DNA from: Deltaproteobacteria bacterium
GTDB taxonomy: Bacteria; SAR324; JACQKK01
Reading direction: 5' to 3'
DNA: 12,685 nucleotides
Assembly (NCBI GenBank): GCA_029879595.1
Contig: JAOUPZ010000050.1
Coordinates: 1 to 12,685 of the forward strand
Positions 1 to 6,579 of this stretch are shown here, in pieces. The position numbers were made by a program, and so were the translations under genes. The notes below the pieces were generated by a model that saw only the letters and a list, made by a program, of their open reading frames with translations, made no database searches and was not told the origin of the DNA. Position 1 is the stretch's first letter, and each line of letters begins with the position of its first letter.

Positions 1-2215
1 TCTCGCTCCAGATCCCGTTCTGATCGCGCAAAAACACATAGGCGGCTCCGCTGTTGAATAGCGTATCTCCCGCCCCGTCTTCCCCATAGGCTCCAATGAC
101 GGCATCATCGCCGTTGATGGATACCGAAGCCCCGAATAGATCATCCTGCTGGTAATTCGATGCCCGGAGAATATCCACCTCACTCCAGGTTCTGGTGGCG
201 CTGTTTCTCTGGATTACATAAACAGCCCCGGCATCGCAGGCGCTGCCGGCGTTGATAATCAGATAGCAGGTGACGGTCCCCGTTCCCCCGTCTTCGTTCC
301 TGGCTCCCACCAGCGCCGTATCGCCGCTGATGGACACGCTGAAGCCATAATAATCCTGTTCATTCATGTCGGAAGGATTCAGTTTGATCCGCTCCCTGGT
401 GAACGGATCAAAGGGCCGACCGATGATGGTGACGGGCTGGGCGTAATTGGGAAGTTCATCCCTGGCGAAAGCCGCATAATGATAGCTGCCCGCCGCCATG
501 TCATTCTCCACAACTCCTTGAAGCAGGGTGTCGGTTACCTCTGTGGCGTGTGGGTCGTCCAGGCCGGTGGGGTATACTCCGTCACTCCGCCGCAACAGCA
601 CCACGCCGGCCAGGTCCGCACTGCCCGGATTGAGCCAGGATACTTCAACCTGATTGTCCTCGTTCCAGATGGTCAGCCCGGTGGCTGGGGCAGGGGGTGT
701 TCCGTCAGTGACGGTGATGCTGAAGGCCCCCAGGCAGGTTGGTGTGGCTGCGATGCCATCGCTGACGCAGATATCCACATTGGCGTATACTTGGCTGCCG
801 GTCACGGGAATATCGGCCTCGGTGGGAATGCCGCTCAGGGCCCCTGTGGTGGTGTCAAAGCTGGCCCAGCCCGGCGTGTTGACTATCGAAAAGGTCAAGA
901 CATCGTTAGTGGGATCCACATCCAGGGAGCCCGGCTCAAATACAAAGGGGGCATCGGTTGCAGTTTCTGCCAGCGGAGTGCCCCAAACCTCGGGGGCATC
1001 GTTCACGTTGTTCACGGTAACGCTGAAAGGGGAAAGGCATGCCGGCGGAGACACCCCGTCATTCACACAAATCGTAATGCCGGCCGTGGTGCCCACATCG
1101 TCGTTTTCCGGGGTCCCTGAGATCTCTCCGGTGTTCCGGTTGAAAGCCATCCATGAGGCTTTGTTGGCGATGGAAAAGTATAGCAGGTCAAAAATGTCCT
1201 CATCCACGCCGTAGGGTTTGAAGCTGTAAGGCGTATCCTCATCCACGGTCGTGTCCGGGGTTCCGCCGATGGTGGGTGGATCATTGGTGTTAAGTACTAT
1301 TATGCTGAAATCGAAATAGCCGATTCCGCCGTTGGAATCTATGGCCATCACGGTAAAATCGTTGGTTCCCACGTCTGAGTTTTGGGGGGTGCCGCCGAGT
1401 TCCCCGGTGGCGGAATCAATGGAGAGCCAGGTGGGGCCGGCCAGGGACCAGTTGAAACTATCACCCTCGTCAATGTCCCAGCTTACGAAGCTGTAATCGC
1501 TGTAAGGCTGTTCCTCAATGGCGATAACCCAGGGGTTGCCGATGATGATTGGATTGTCGTTGATGTTGCTAACCGAAACATCGAACGGCTCCAGACACAC
1601 ATCAGGGGCCTCCTTGTCGCTCACGCACACGATAAGACCCGTGAAAGTTCCAATATCATCGTTGGAGGGTGTGCCAGAAACCTCTCCCGTTATGCTGTTG
1701 ATGGTGAGCCAGCCGGGTAGATTGCTTCCGCTGTAGGTCAACACCGTGTCAATGTCCACATCCTCACCGACTACCGTGAAGCTGTACTGCGAACCCTGGT
1801 CGATTGTGGTAATGGGTGCGCCGCTCAGCGAGGGCTCATCGTTCACCGGGTTTACTGTGATGGTGACGGTGGCCTGGCGGCTTTGTTTGGTGCCGTTGCT
1901 GCCCTGTACAAGGAAGGTATCACTACCGTTGAAGTTCGGATTGGGGGTATATACTGCTTTGTATTCGCCGTCCTTGTAATCGAATTCGCCAATGACTCCG
2001 TGGGACGGCCCGCCCTCCGTGGTAAAAGAGAGAATCTTGCCCCCCGGGGAAAACGTATCCAGGGTGATGGTCAATGCGGTATCCTCATCGGTGGATAGTT
2101 CAATATCCTTGACCGAAGGAGTACCGGTTTTTTCCTTGGAATCACCGCAGGTGCTTAACATGAATGCGCTTAAGATCAAAAAAGCGGTATATATCGCTTT
2201 TTTCAAAGCTTTCAT
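1..2215 (-). CDS. Large surface lipoprotein with Ig/cadherin-like, FN3-like and FG-GAP repeats (C-terminus beyond window)
   Basis: Only the first 738 codons are present; the reading frame is open to the window edge. The N-terminus has a positively charged start, a hydrophobic stretch and a lipobox LSTC with Cys23, so an outer-membrane or surface lipoprotein is likely. Residues about 30-126 resemble a cadherin-like tandem-95 repeat (DEDTALTITL, then YTPNPNFNGSDTF). Four repeats of 92-98 residues follow at about 127-220, 221-312, 313-406 and 407-504. Each carries the putative Ig-domain (He_PIG) signature W-x-x-x(D/N)-x-x-TGE(L/V/I)-x-G-x-P and most end in a NxND linker. Residues 505-599 look FN3-like. 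From about 600, two FG-GAP-type repeats are visible (YYGFSVSISGDTALVGA and LFGASVSINGDDAVIGA), suggesting a beta-propeller that continues off the window. Start ATG 2213-2215 is preceded by AGGGAG (2227-2232 on the plus strand) 11 nt away. No enzymatic motif is seen. Adhesion or calcium-dependent surface interaction is the usual guess for this architecture, but the ligand is unknown. Confidence 0.85.
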   Translation of the reverse strand, partial: MKALKKAIYTAFLILSAFMLSTCGDSKEKTGTPSVKDIELSTDEDTALTITLDTFSPGGKILSFTTEGGPSHGVIGEFDYKDGEYKAVYTPNPNFNGSDTFLVQGSNGTKQSRQATVTITVNPVNDEPSLSGAPITTIDQGSQYSFTVVGEDVDIDTVLTYSGSNLPGWLTINSITGEVSGTPSNDDIGTFTGLIVCVSDKEAPDVCLEPFDVSVSNINDNPIIIGNPWVIAIEEQPYSDYSFVSWDIDEGDSFNWSLAGPTWLSIDSATGELGGTPQNSDVGTNDFTVMAIDSNGGIGYFDFSIIVLNTNDPPTIGGTPDTTVDEDTPYSFKPYGVDEDIFDLLYFSIANKASWMAFNRNTGEISGTPENDDVGTTAGITICVNDGVSPPACLSPFSVTVNNVNDAPEVWGTPLAETATDAPFVFEPGSLDVDPTNDVLTFSIVNTPGWASFDTTTGALSGIPTEADIPVTGSQVYANVDICVSDGIAATPTCLGAFSITVTDGTPPAPATGLTIWNEDNQVEVSWLNPGSADLAGVVLLRRSDGVYPTGLDDPHATEVTDTLLQGVVENDMAAGSYHYAAFARDELPNYAQPVTIIGRPFDPFTRERIKLNPSDMNEQDYYGFSVSISGDTALVGARNEDGGTGTVTCYLIINAGSACDAGAVYVIQRNSATRTWSEVDILRASNYQQDDLFGASVSINGDDAVIGAYGEDGAGDTLFNSGAAYVFLRDQNGIWSE

Positions 2216-2496
2216 ATCAGATAGTTCTCCCTGGAGTTTTTGAAGATGCCAATAACTTCTCACTGCTACCATTGGTTTATTTGGCTTCCATCGTACTGTC
2301 TTCATTACTAGGATTCATTACAAATGGCAAGAAAAACAACGAATATTTTCTGATTTTCACTATGAATGCTACTGCCAGATAATAAACAATACTAAAATTA
2401 ACAATGCCAGAAAAACTCCCCCTGGTGTTGAGATACAACCTGCTTTGAACGGATAAAATGAACCCGGCAACTTATGATTATTTATGAGGGGGAATT

Positions 2497-2523
2497 ATGG
2501 CCAAATTCATGGGGGGCAAATAA
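2497..2523 (+). CDS. Possible 8-residue micro-ORF (MAKFMGGK)
   Basis: An ATG follows a purine-rich GAGGGGGA (2486-2493) at good ribosome-binding distance, giving the eight-residue peptide MAKFMGGK and then TAA. A TAAAAT hexamer at 2454-2459 could serve as a -10 element for it. Nothing is known about such a peptide. It may be a leader peptide, a translated mini-ORF of a regulatory RNA, or chance. It lies about 256 nt before the HAD gene start, so classical attenuation is not obvious. Confidence 0.25.
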   Translation: MAKFMGGK

Positions 2524-2630
2524 GGCGAAAACCAGCCTCTAACCGGGCAGACCACCGGAGATTTGGCAGGGGTTTGACTGGTGGGTTTAAATCCCTGAAA
2601 ATTATTGCGAAAACCAGGCACTAAAAAGTC

Positions 2631-2667
2631 ATTTGTTTTGAAAACAATTTGTTTTGAAAACAATTTG
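2631..2667. repeat. Tandem AT-rich palindromic repeat
   Basis: Two perfect, directly adjacent 16-bp copies of ATTTGTTTTGAAAACA (2631-2646 and 2647-2662) are followed by a partial third copy ATTTG. Each unit contains TTGTTTT-G-AAAACAA, a dyad with 7-bp arms around one central base. Tandem dyads of this kind often bind dimeric repressors, but no regulator can be named. It sits about 110 nt upstream of the HAD gene. Confidence 0.7.
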
Positions 2668-2779
2668 CCTTAAAGGTGCCACCCAAAGTGGGCCACACCA
2701 TCCGCAAAACTGCCGGCATGCTCCTTTTCGCAGGCCGTGAAATCGGATGATCCCTCCCCGGAAAACACAGGAGAAAGCC

Positions 2780-3472
2780 ATGACAAAACCCCACGGATCC
2801 ACCTCGTCACAGATAAAGGCCCTGGCATTTGATGCCTATGGGACCTTATTCGATGTCAGCTCTGTTTCGAGCTGCTGCGAAGGGCACTTTCCCGGCAAGG
2901 GAGCCGCCATTTCCGATGCCTGGCGTCAAAAACAGCTTGAATACACGTGGTTGTGTTCGCTGATGGAGCGCTATGTGGATTTTTGGGAACTGACAAGCCG
3001 TTCCCTGCGCTTTGCGTGCAGGGCCCAGGGAGTGGAGCCCGGCGAGGAGGCTTTGGTGGATATGATGGAAAGCTATCTTCGCCTGGAGCCGTTCCAGGAG
3101 GTAGGGGCCGCGTTGGAATCCCTGAGCCGGAGTATTCCCCTGGTGATTCTTTCCAATGGCACACCGGAAATGCTGCTGAAGGTCACCCGGCATAATGGGT
3201 TTTCCGGCTTTTTCAAGGAGATACTCAGCGTACATGCCCTGTCGGTGTACAAGCCCTCGCCCCGTGTATACCAGATGGCAGAGGAATCGCTGGGTCTGCC
3301 CCGCCGGCAGATCGGTTTTGTTTCCGCCAACGGGTGGGACGCAGCCGGCGGGAGGGCCTTCGGTCTGCATACATTCTGGATAAACCGCTTTGACAGGCCC
3401 CGGGAAACACTGGGATACGAGCCCCATCTGGAAATCAGCACCCTGGACGACCTGGAGCCGTTAATAAGATAA
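2780..3472 (+). CDS. Haloacid dehalogenase type II-like HAD hydrolase
   Basis: The predicted 230-residue protein matches L-2-haloacid dehalogenases, which hydrolyse 2-haloalkanoates to 2-hydroxyacids through an aspartyl-ester intermediate. All the signature residues are visible: nucleophile Asp18 in FDAYGTLFDV, Arg49 in WRQKQLEYTW, Ser125-Asn126 in ILSNGTPEML, Lys158 and Tyr164 in VYKPSPRVYQ, and Ser182-x-Asn184-x-x-Asp187 in VSANGWDAA. Spacing between them follows that of characterised DehII-type enzymes. The usual length of the family is about 220-240 residues. The start at 2780 is preferred because AGGAG lies 6 nt upstream; an in-frame ATG at 2747 would add 11 residues but lacks a Shine-Dalgarno. 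It appears monocistronic, with 97 nt before the next gene. Substrate is not certain: many family members act on other substrates despite an intact dehalogenase active site. Confidence 0.88.
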   Translation: MTKPHGSTSSQIKALAFDAYGTLFDVSSVSSCCEGHFPGKGAAISDAWRQKQLEYTWLCSLMERYVDFWELTSRSLRFACRAQGVEPGEEALVDMMESYLRLEPFQEVGAALESLSRSIPLVILSNGTPEMLLKVTRHNGFSGFFKEILSVHALSVYKPSPRVYQMAEESLGLPRRQIGFVSANGWDAAGGRAFGLHTFWINRFDRPRETLGYEPHLEISTLDDLEPLIR

Positions 3473-3475
3473 CGC

Positions 3476-3519
3476 GTGGCCTGAATGGGAGAGTTCCTGA
3501 TTGTTCAAAGTGAGGCCAC
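3476..3519. repeat. Inverted repeat after the HAD gene
   Basis: GTGGCCT (3476-3482) is matched by AGGCCAC (3513-3519) with a 30-nt interval, immediately after the HAD stop codon. The short pyrimidine tail CGCTCTTT that follows is only weakly terminator-like. A smaller hairpin with a GNRA-type loop, CCCG-GTAA-CGGG, lies at 3541-3552, just before the ribosome binding site of the next gene. Confidence 0.3.
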
Positions 3520-3569
3520 CGCTCTTTAACCAGAACGGTTCCCGGTAACGGGCAAGCAGAAGGATCTAC

Positions 3570-4958
3570 ATGGCCGCTATGATCAGGAAGGTTCGCTATA
3601 CGGAACTGATGGAAGGAATGCTTATCGGTGAAGTGACCGAGTTATCCATGGACTACACGATGCTCACACCGGAGACGCTGGATTTTGTCCGTCAGTACTT
3701 TGCCGGAGCCAAGGCGCGGGTGCTGGAGGAAGCGGGGGAAAAAATCCTGCCGGTCGGTCAGTTGAAACCATTCGATCAGCTCCAGGGAATTGCTGAAATT
3801 CCTTCACAGTCGGCAATCGCCAAAGTGAGTGCAAAATCGGGGGAGTTCCTGGGGCGCCACGGCCTGCTGGAGTTCATGGTGCGGATTCCGAAGGAGCACA
3901 TGGAGGGAATGCCCTCGGGAGAACGGCTGAAGATCGGATCGGCTGAGGCCCGCAGGCTGCACCAGATGAGACTGGATGAAGCGCGAAAACTGCTCTCGGT
4001 CATGCAGAAAGCGCCGGAGCAGAGGGCCAGGGCCTCATCCGCGGTGGAGGAACTGCTGGAAATGGGGCGCCAGGGAAAAATCTCGGCCAGGGGAGTGGAA
4101 GAGGTGGTGGCTGAAATCATCAATACGGGATCGACCCGTGCCCTGAAGGCGCTGGCCGGGCTCAAAAGCAGCGACCAGACCTATGCCCACTGCACAGACA
4201 TGGCGGTGATTCTCCAGGATGTTTATTCGGAAATTCTTTCCCTTTCAGGCCGCGGGGCGGCAGCTGCCAACAAGAGGTTTGCGCTGGTCGCGGGCTTCAT
4301 GCACGACATCGGCAAGAGCGAGGTCCCCAGGGAAGTGCTGGAAAGCAGGGAGCGCTTTGACCCGGATTCCAAGGAGATGTACCTGCTGCGCAATCATGTC
4401 ACCTATGGAGCAAAAATCCTGCAGGATCTGGGTATGCCGGCCCAGATAATCAACGTGGCCCACTACCATCATGTCAAAATCGATCAGGGTTTGCTGAACA
4501 GCTATCCCCAGGTGAAATACGATAATGTGCTGCCCATGACACGCCTGGCGGCCATTGCGGATGTGTACCAGGCCCTTATCGGCCGGCGATCGTACAAAAG
4601 GAACTGGGTCCCTGGCAAGGCGGTAGAGTATCTGATGGGGCTGGCAGGTACGGAGTTTGACAAAAAAACGCTGGAGATGTTCATCAAGGTCATGGGAAAA
4701 TACCCGGTGGGGTCATTGGTTCGCCTGAACACCGGAGACCTGGGGTTTGTGATGGCCCTGGGACCGGCCGAGTTTCCTGAGCGTCCCCTGGTAGCCGTGG
4801 TGGAAAACGCCTCTGGAGAAATCCTCTCCAGCCACACTCTGGTAGACCTGATGCTTGACCCTGAAGTTGGCGTGGAGGAGGTGGTGGACCACTACGATCA
4901 TTACAACCAGTCGGAAGACCAGGCGTTCAATCTTTTCATGTCGGTAAATGCAATCTGA
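3570..4958 (+). CDS. HD-GYP-type phosphodiesterase with degenerate GYP motif
   Basis: This 462-residue cytoplasmic protein has an N-terminal DUF3391-like start (RYTELMEGMLIGEVTE), a linker of about 100 residues rich in charged helices, and an HD-GYP catalytic domain from about residue 200. Metal-ligand candidates are His207, His245-Asp246 (GFMHDIGKSEVP), His276 (RNHVTYGAKIL), His300-His301 and Asp331 (AAIADVYQAL). The C-terminal tail VGSLVRLNTGDLGFV is also typical. HD-GYP enzymes hydrolyse c-di-GMP or related cyclic dinucleotides. Two points are odd: the canonical HHExxDGxGYP is HHVKIDQGLLNSYP here, and the Glu four residues before the first ligand His is Gln203, so a two-metal rather than three-metal site is likelier. 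Start ATG 3570 has AAGGA 5 nt upstream. No sensory domain or membrane segment is present. The 3' end overlaps the glutathione synthetase gene by 11 nt, implying one transcript. Confidence 0.85.
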   Translation: MAAMIRKVRYTELMEGMLIGEVTELSMDYTMLTPETLDFVRQYFAGAKARVLEEAGEKILPVGQLKPFDQLQGIAEIPSQSAIAKVSAKSGEFLGRHGLLEFMVRIPKEHMEGMPSGERLKIGSAEARRLHQMRLDEARKLLSVMQKAPEQRARASSAVEELLEMGRQGKISARGVEEVVAEIINTGSTRALKALAGLKSSDQTYAHCTDMAVILQDVYSEILSLSGRGAAAANKRFALVAGFMHDIGKSEVPREVLESRERFDPDSKEMYLLRNHVTYGAKILQDLGMPAQIINVAHYHHVKIDQGLLNSYPQVKYDNVLPMTRLAAIADVYQALIGRRSYKRNWVPGKAVEYLMGLAGTEFDKKTLEMFIKVMGKYPVGSLVRLNTGDLGFVMALGPAEFPERPLVAVVENASGEILSSHTLVDLMLDPEVGVEEVVDHYDHYNQSEDQAFNLFMSVNAI

Positions 4959-6354
4959 TACAGAATATTTCCAATACCTGCTGGGGCGCCTGGATGAAGC
5001 GGTCGATCTTTCCCTTCTAGCCGGGTTTCTGAAATACACCCCGGCCGGTGAGCTTGCCCATGCTCCGTTCTCCCTGAATCCTTTTCCAATACCGGCCGGG
5101 GTATCCGGGGAGATGGAACAGCTCACCCCCATCCTGAACAGCCTGATGCTGGGTGTTTCCAGGGATCTGGATTTCCTTCGGGAAACCCTGGGGCCCGCGG
5201 CCCGCTCCGATGAGTTTCTCGCCAGGCTGCTGAAGATGCTCCGCCCGGAGGAAGAGCGCCAGCCCATGCGGCTGCTGGCAACCCGGAGCGATTATTTCCT
5301 TTCCGGCGGCAAAGGTAGGGGAAAGGCAAAGGCCGGCGCCGGCGACACCTTCGGGTTCAAACAGATAGAGATGAACACCATCGCAGCCGGATATGCGGGG
5401 CTCTCGCTTTTGATCTTCCGCCTGCACAGCTTCCTCATGGCGGCGCTGCCGAAGGCCGGCAGGATGCTGGAAAACAAGGCTCTCCCCGAGGTGGCCGATA
5501 TCATGTCCCTGGCCCTGGCCCGCTATGGCCACCCCCGGGGCCGGGTGTTCATGATCGTGCAGCCCGGCGAAAGCAATATCTTCGACCAGCGGCTTATTGA
5601 GTTGCAGCTGCGTCAGCGCGGAGTTGTAACGCGCAGAATCACCCTGGATGAACTGGCCCGGGAGGGCAGGCTTGAGCAGGGGCACCTGCAGGCCGGCGAT
5701 GATGTCGCGGCCATCACATATTTCCGGGCCGGGTACGGGCCGGAGGATCTGGCCAGCCCGGAGGCAATGAAGGCCCGGGAGATGATTGAGGCCTCATCTA
5801 CCATCTGTGTGCCCACCCTGGCCGAGCAACTGGCCGGCACCAAAAAGGTGCAGCAGGTGCTGGCCCAGCCGGGAGAGGCGAAAAGATTCATCCCGGCAGG
5901 GGATGTCAGCCGGGTGGAAGGGGTGTTTCCCGGGCAGTGGGACCTGGAGCAGCCCTTTGGAAACGGTAAAAAACCCGCCTGGAAGGCCGCCTTTGAAAAC
6001 CCCGCAGGCTTTGTCCTGAAGCCTCAGCGCGAGGGAGGGGGGCATAATTTCTTTGATGGGGAGCTGCGCAACCTGCTGCTTGAACTGCCTGAGGATGACC
6101 GGTCGGCGTATATCCTGATGGAAAGACTGCGCCCGCCTGAGCATCCGGCCCTGCTTGTCCGCCAGCGCAAGCACATCAATGTCATGGCGGTGAGCGAGGT
6201 AGGGCGTTTCGGTGTCCTGTTCACCGATGGCGCGAATGAAATGATAAACAAGGATGTGGGCTATCTGGTACGGACCAAAAAGGCGGATTCCCTGGAGGGG
6301 GGTGTGTCGGCAGGGTTCGGCTATCTTAGCAGCCTGATAGAGCAGGAGACCTGA
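4948..6354 (+). CDS. Glutathione synthetase, eukaryotic type (ATP-grasp)
   Basis: The 468-residue protein should join gamma-glutamylcysteine and glycine with ATP to make glutathione, in the cytoplasm. It resembles the eukaryotic enzyme (human GSS, 474 residues) along its whole length, not the roughly 315-residue bacterial GshB. Matching blocks include APFSLNPFP, RSDY at 113-116, KQIEMNTIAAGYAGLS (Glu141, Asn143), NIFDQR, YFRAGY, AEQLAGTKKVQQ, VLKPQREGGGHNF (Lys358, glycine loop 363-365, Asn367), AYILMER, and VGYLVRTK followed by GGVSAG (Arg442, Lys444). These correspond to the substrate- and ATP-binding residues of the human enzyme. A Tyr near the glycine loop (human Tyr375) is Phe369. No clear Shine-Dalgarno precedes ATG 4948, which lies inside the end of the HD-GYP gene, so translation probably depends on coupling. 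No gamma-glutamylcysteine ligase gene is in the window. Confidence 0.92.
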   Translation: MQSDTEYFQYLLGRLDEAVDLSLLAGFLKYTPAGELAHAPFSLNPFPIPAGVSGEMEQLTPILNSLMLGVSRDLDFLRETLGPAARSDEFLARLLKMLRPEEERQPMRLLATRSDYFLSGGKGRGKAKAGAGDTFGFKQIEMNTIAAGYAGLSLLIFRLHSFLMAALPKAGRMLENKALPEVADIMSLALARYGHPRGRVFMIVQPGESNIFDQRLIELQLRQRGVVTRRITLDELAREGRLEQGHLQAGDDVAAITYFRAGYGPEDLASPEAMKAREMIEASSTICVPTLAEQLAGTKKVQQVLAQPGEAKRFIPAGDVSRVEGVFPGQWDLEQPFGNGKKPAWKAAFENPAGFVLKPQREGGGHNFFDGELRNLLLELPEDDRSAYILMERLRPPEHPALLVRQRKHINVMAVSEVGRFGVLFTDGANEMINKDVGYLVRTKKADSLEGGVSAGFGYLSSLIEQET

Positions 6355-6412
6355 GTGTTTCCCCGGCCGGGCCTGTTCGCCAGTCCGGCAAATCAAATTA
6401 TGTTCGAAATCA

Positions 6413-6441
6413 TTGATCTTTCAAATGAAGTATCGTATGAA
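6413..6441 (+). promoter_or_regulatory. Candidate sigma70 promoter for the LysM membrane protein
   Basis: TTGATC (6413-6418) and TATGAA (6436-6441) are 17 nt apart, each matching the consensus at four of six positions. It lies in the AT-rich part of the 225-nt gap before the gene at 6580. Weak evidence on its own. Confidence 0.3.
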
Positions 6442-6579
6442 ATAAATAGCACAAAAGGATCACCGGCAGGGGGGGGCAAAATACGTCGGTCTCCTGCGCC
6501 GGAATGTTAAAAACAAGGTGGAGTTTAAAAGGGAGTATTTTCGGAGCATATCCGAATACGTGAGCGAGAGGACCGTGAA

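Larger units (their letters stand above)
2216..2779. other. Intergenic region between divergent lipoprotein and HAD genes
   Basis: This 564-nt gap separates two divergently transcribed genes. It is distinctly more AT-rich than the flanking genes. It contains a tiny ORF with a strong Shine-Dalgarno (2497-2523), a -10-like TAAAAT at 2454-2459 without a well-spaced -35, and a tandem palindromic repeat (2631-2667). No RNA gene or recognisable riboswitch was seen. The possible minus-strand ORF across 2478-2663 has no protein-like character. Confidence 0.6.

Noticed and set aside
479..2382. Several plus-strand ORFs across the lipoprotein gene
   Set aside because: They are antisense shadows: the minus frame gives continuous Ig-like repeats with lipobox and FG-GAP motifs.
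2478..2663. Minus-strand 61-codon ORF in the intergenic region
   Set aside because: It runs through the palindromic repeats, has no family resemblance and no convincing ribosome binding site.
2747..2779. Upstream in-frame ATG for the HAD hydrolase
   Set aside because: It has no Shine-Dalgarno, whereas ATG 2780 has AGGAG 6 nt upstream; the extra 11 residues (MIPPRKTQEKA...) have no family counterpart.
6400..6510. 36-codon ORF ahead of the LysM membrane protein gene
   Set aside because: No Shine-Dalgarno, abrupt change from AT-rich to GC-rich codons, and overlap with promoter-like sequence argue against a gene.
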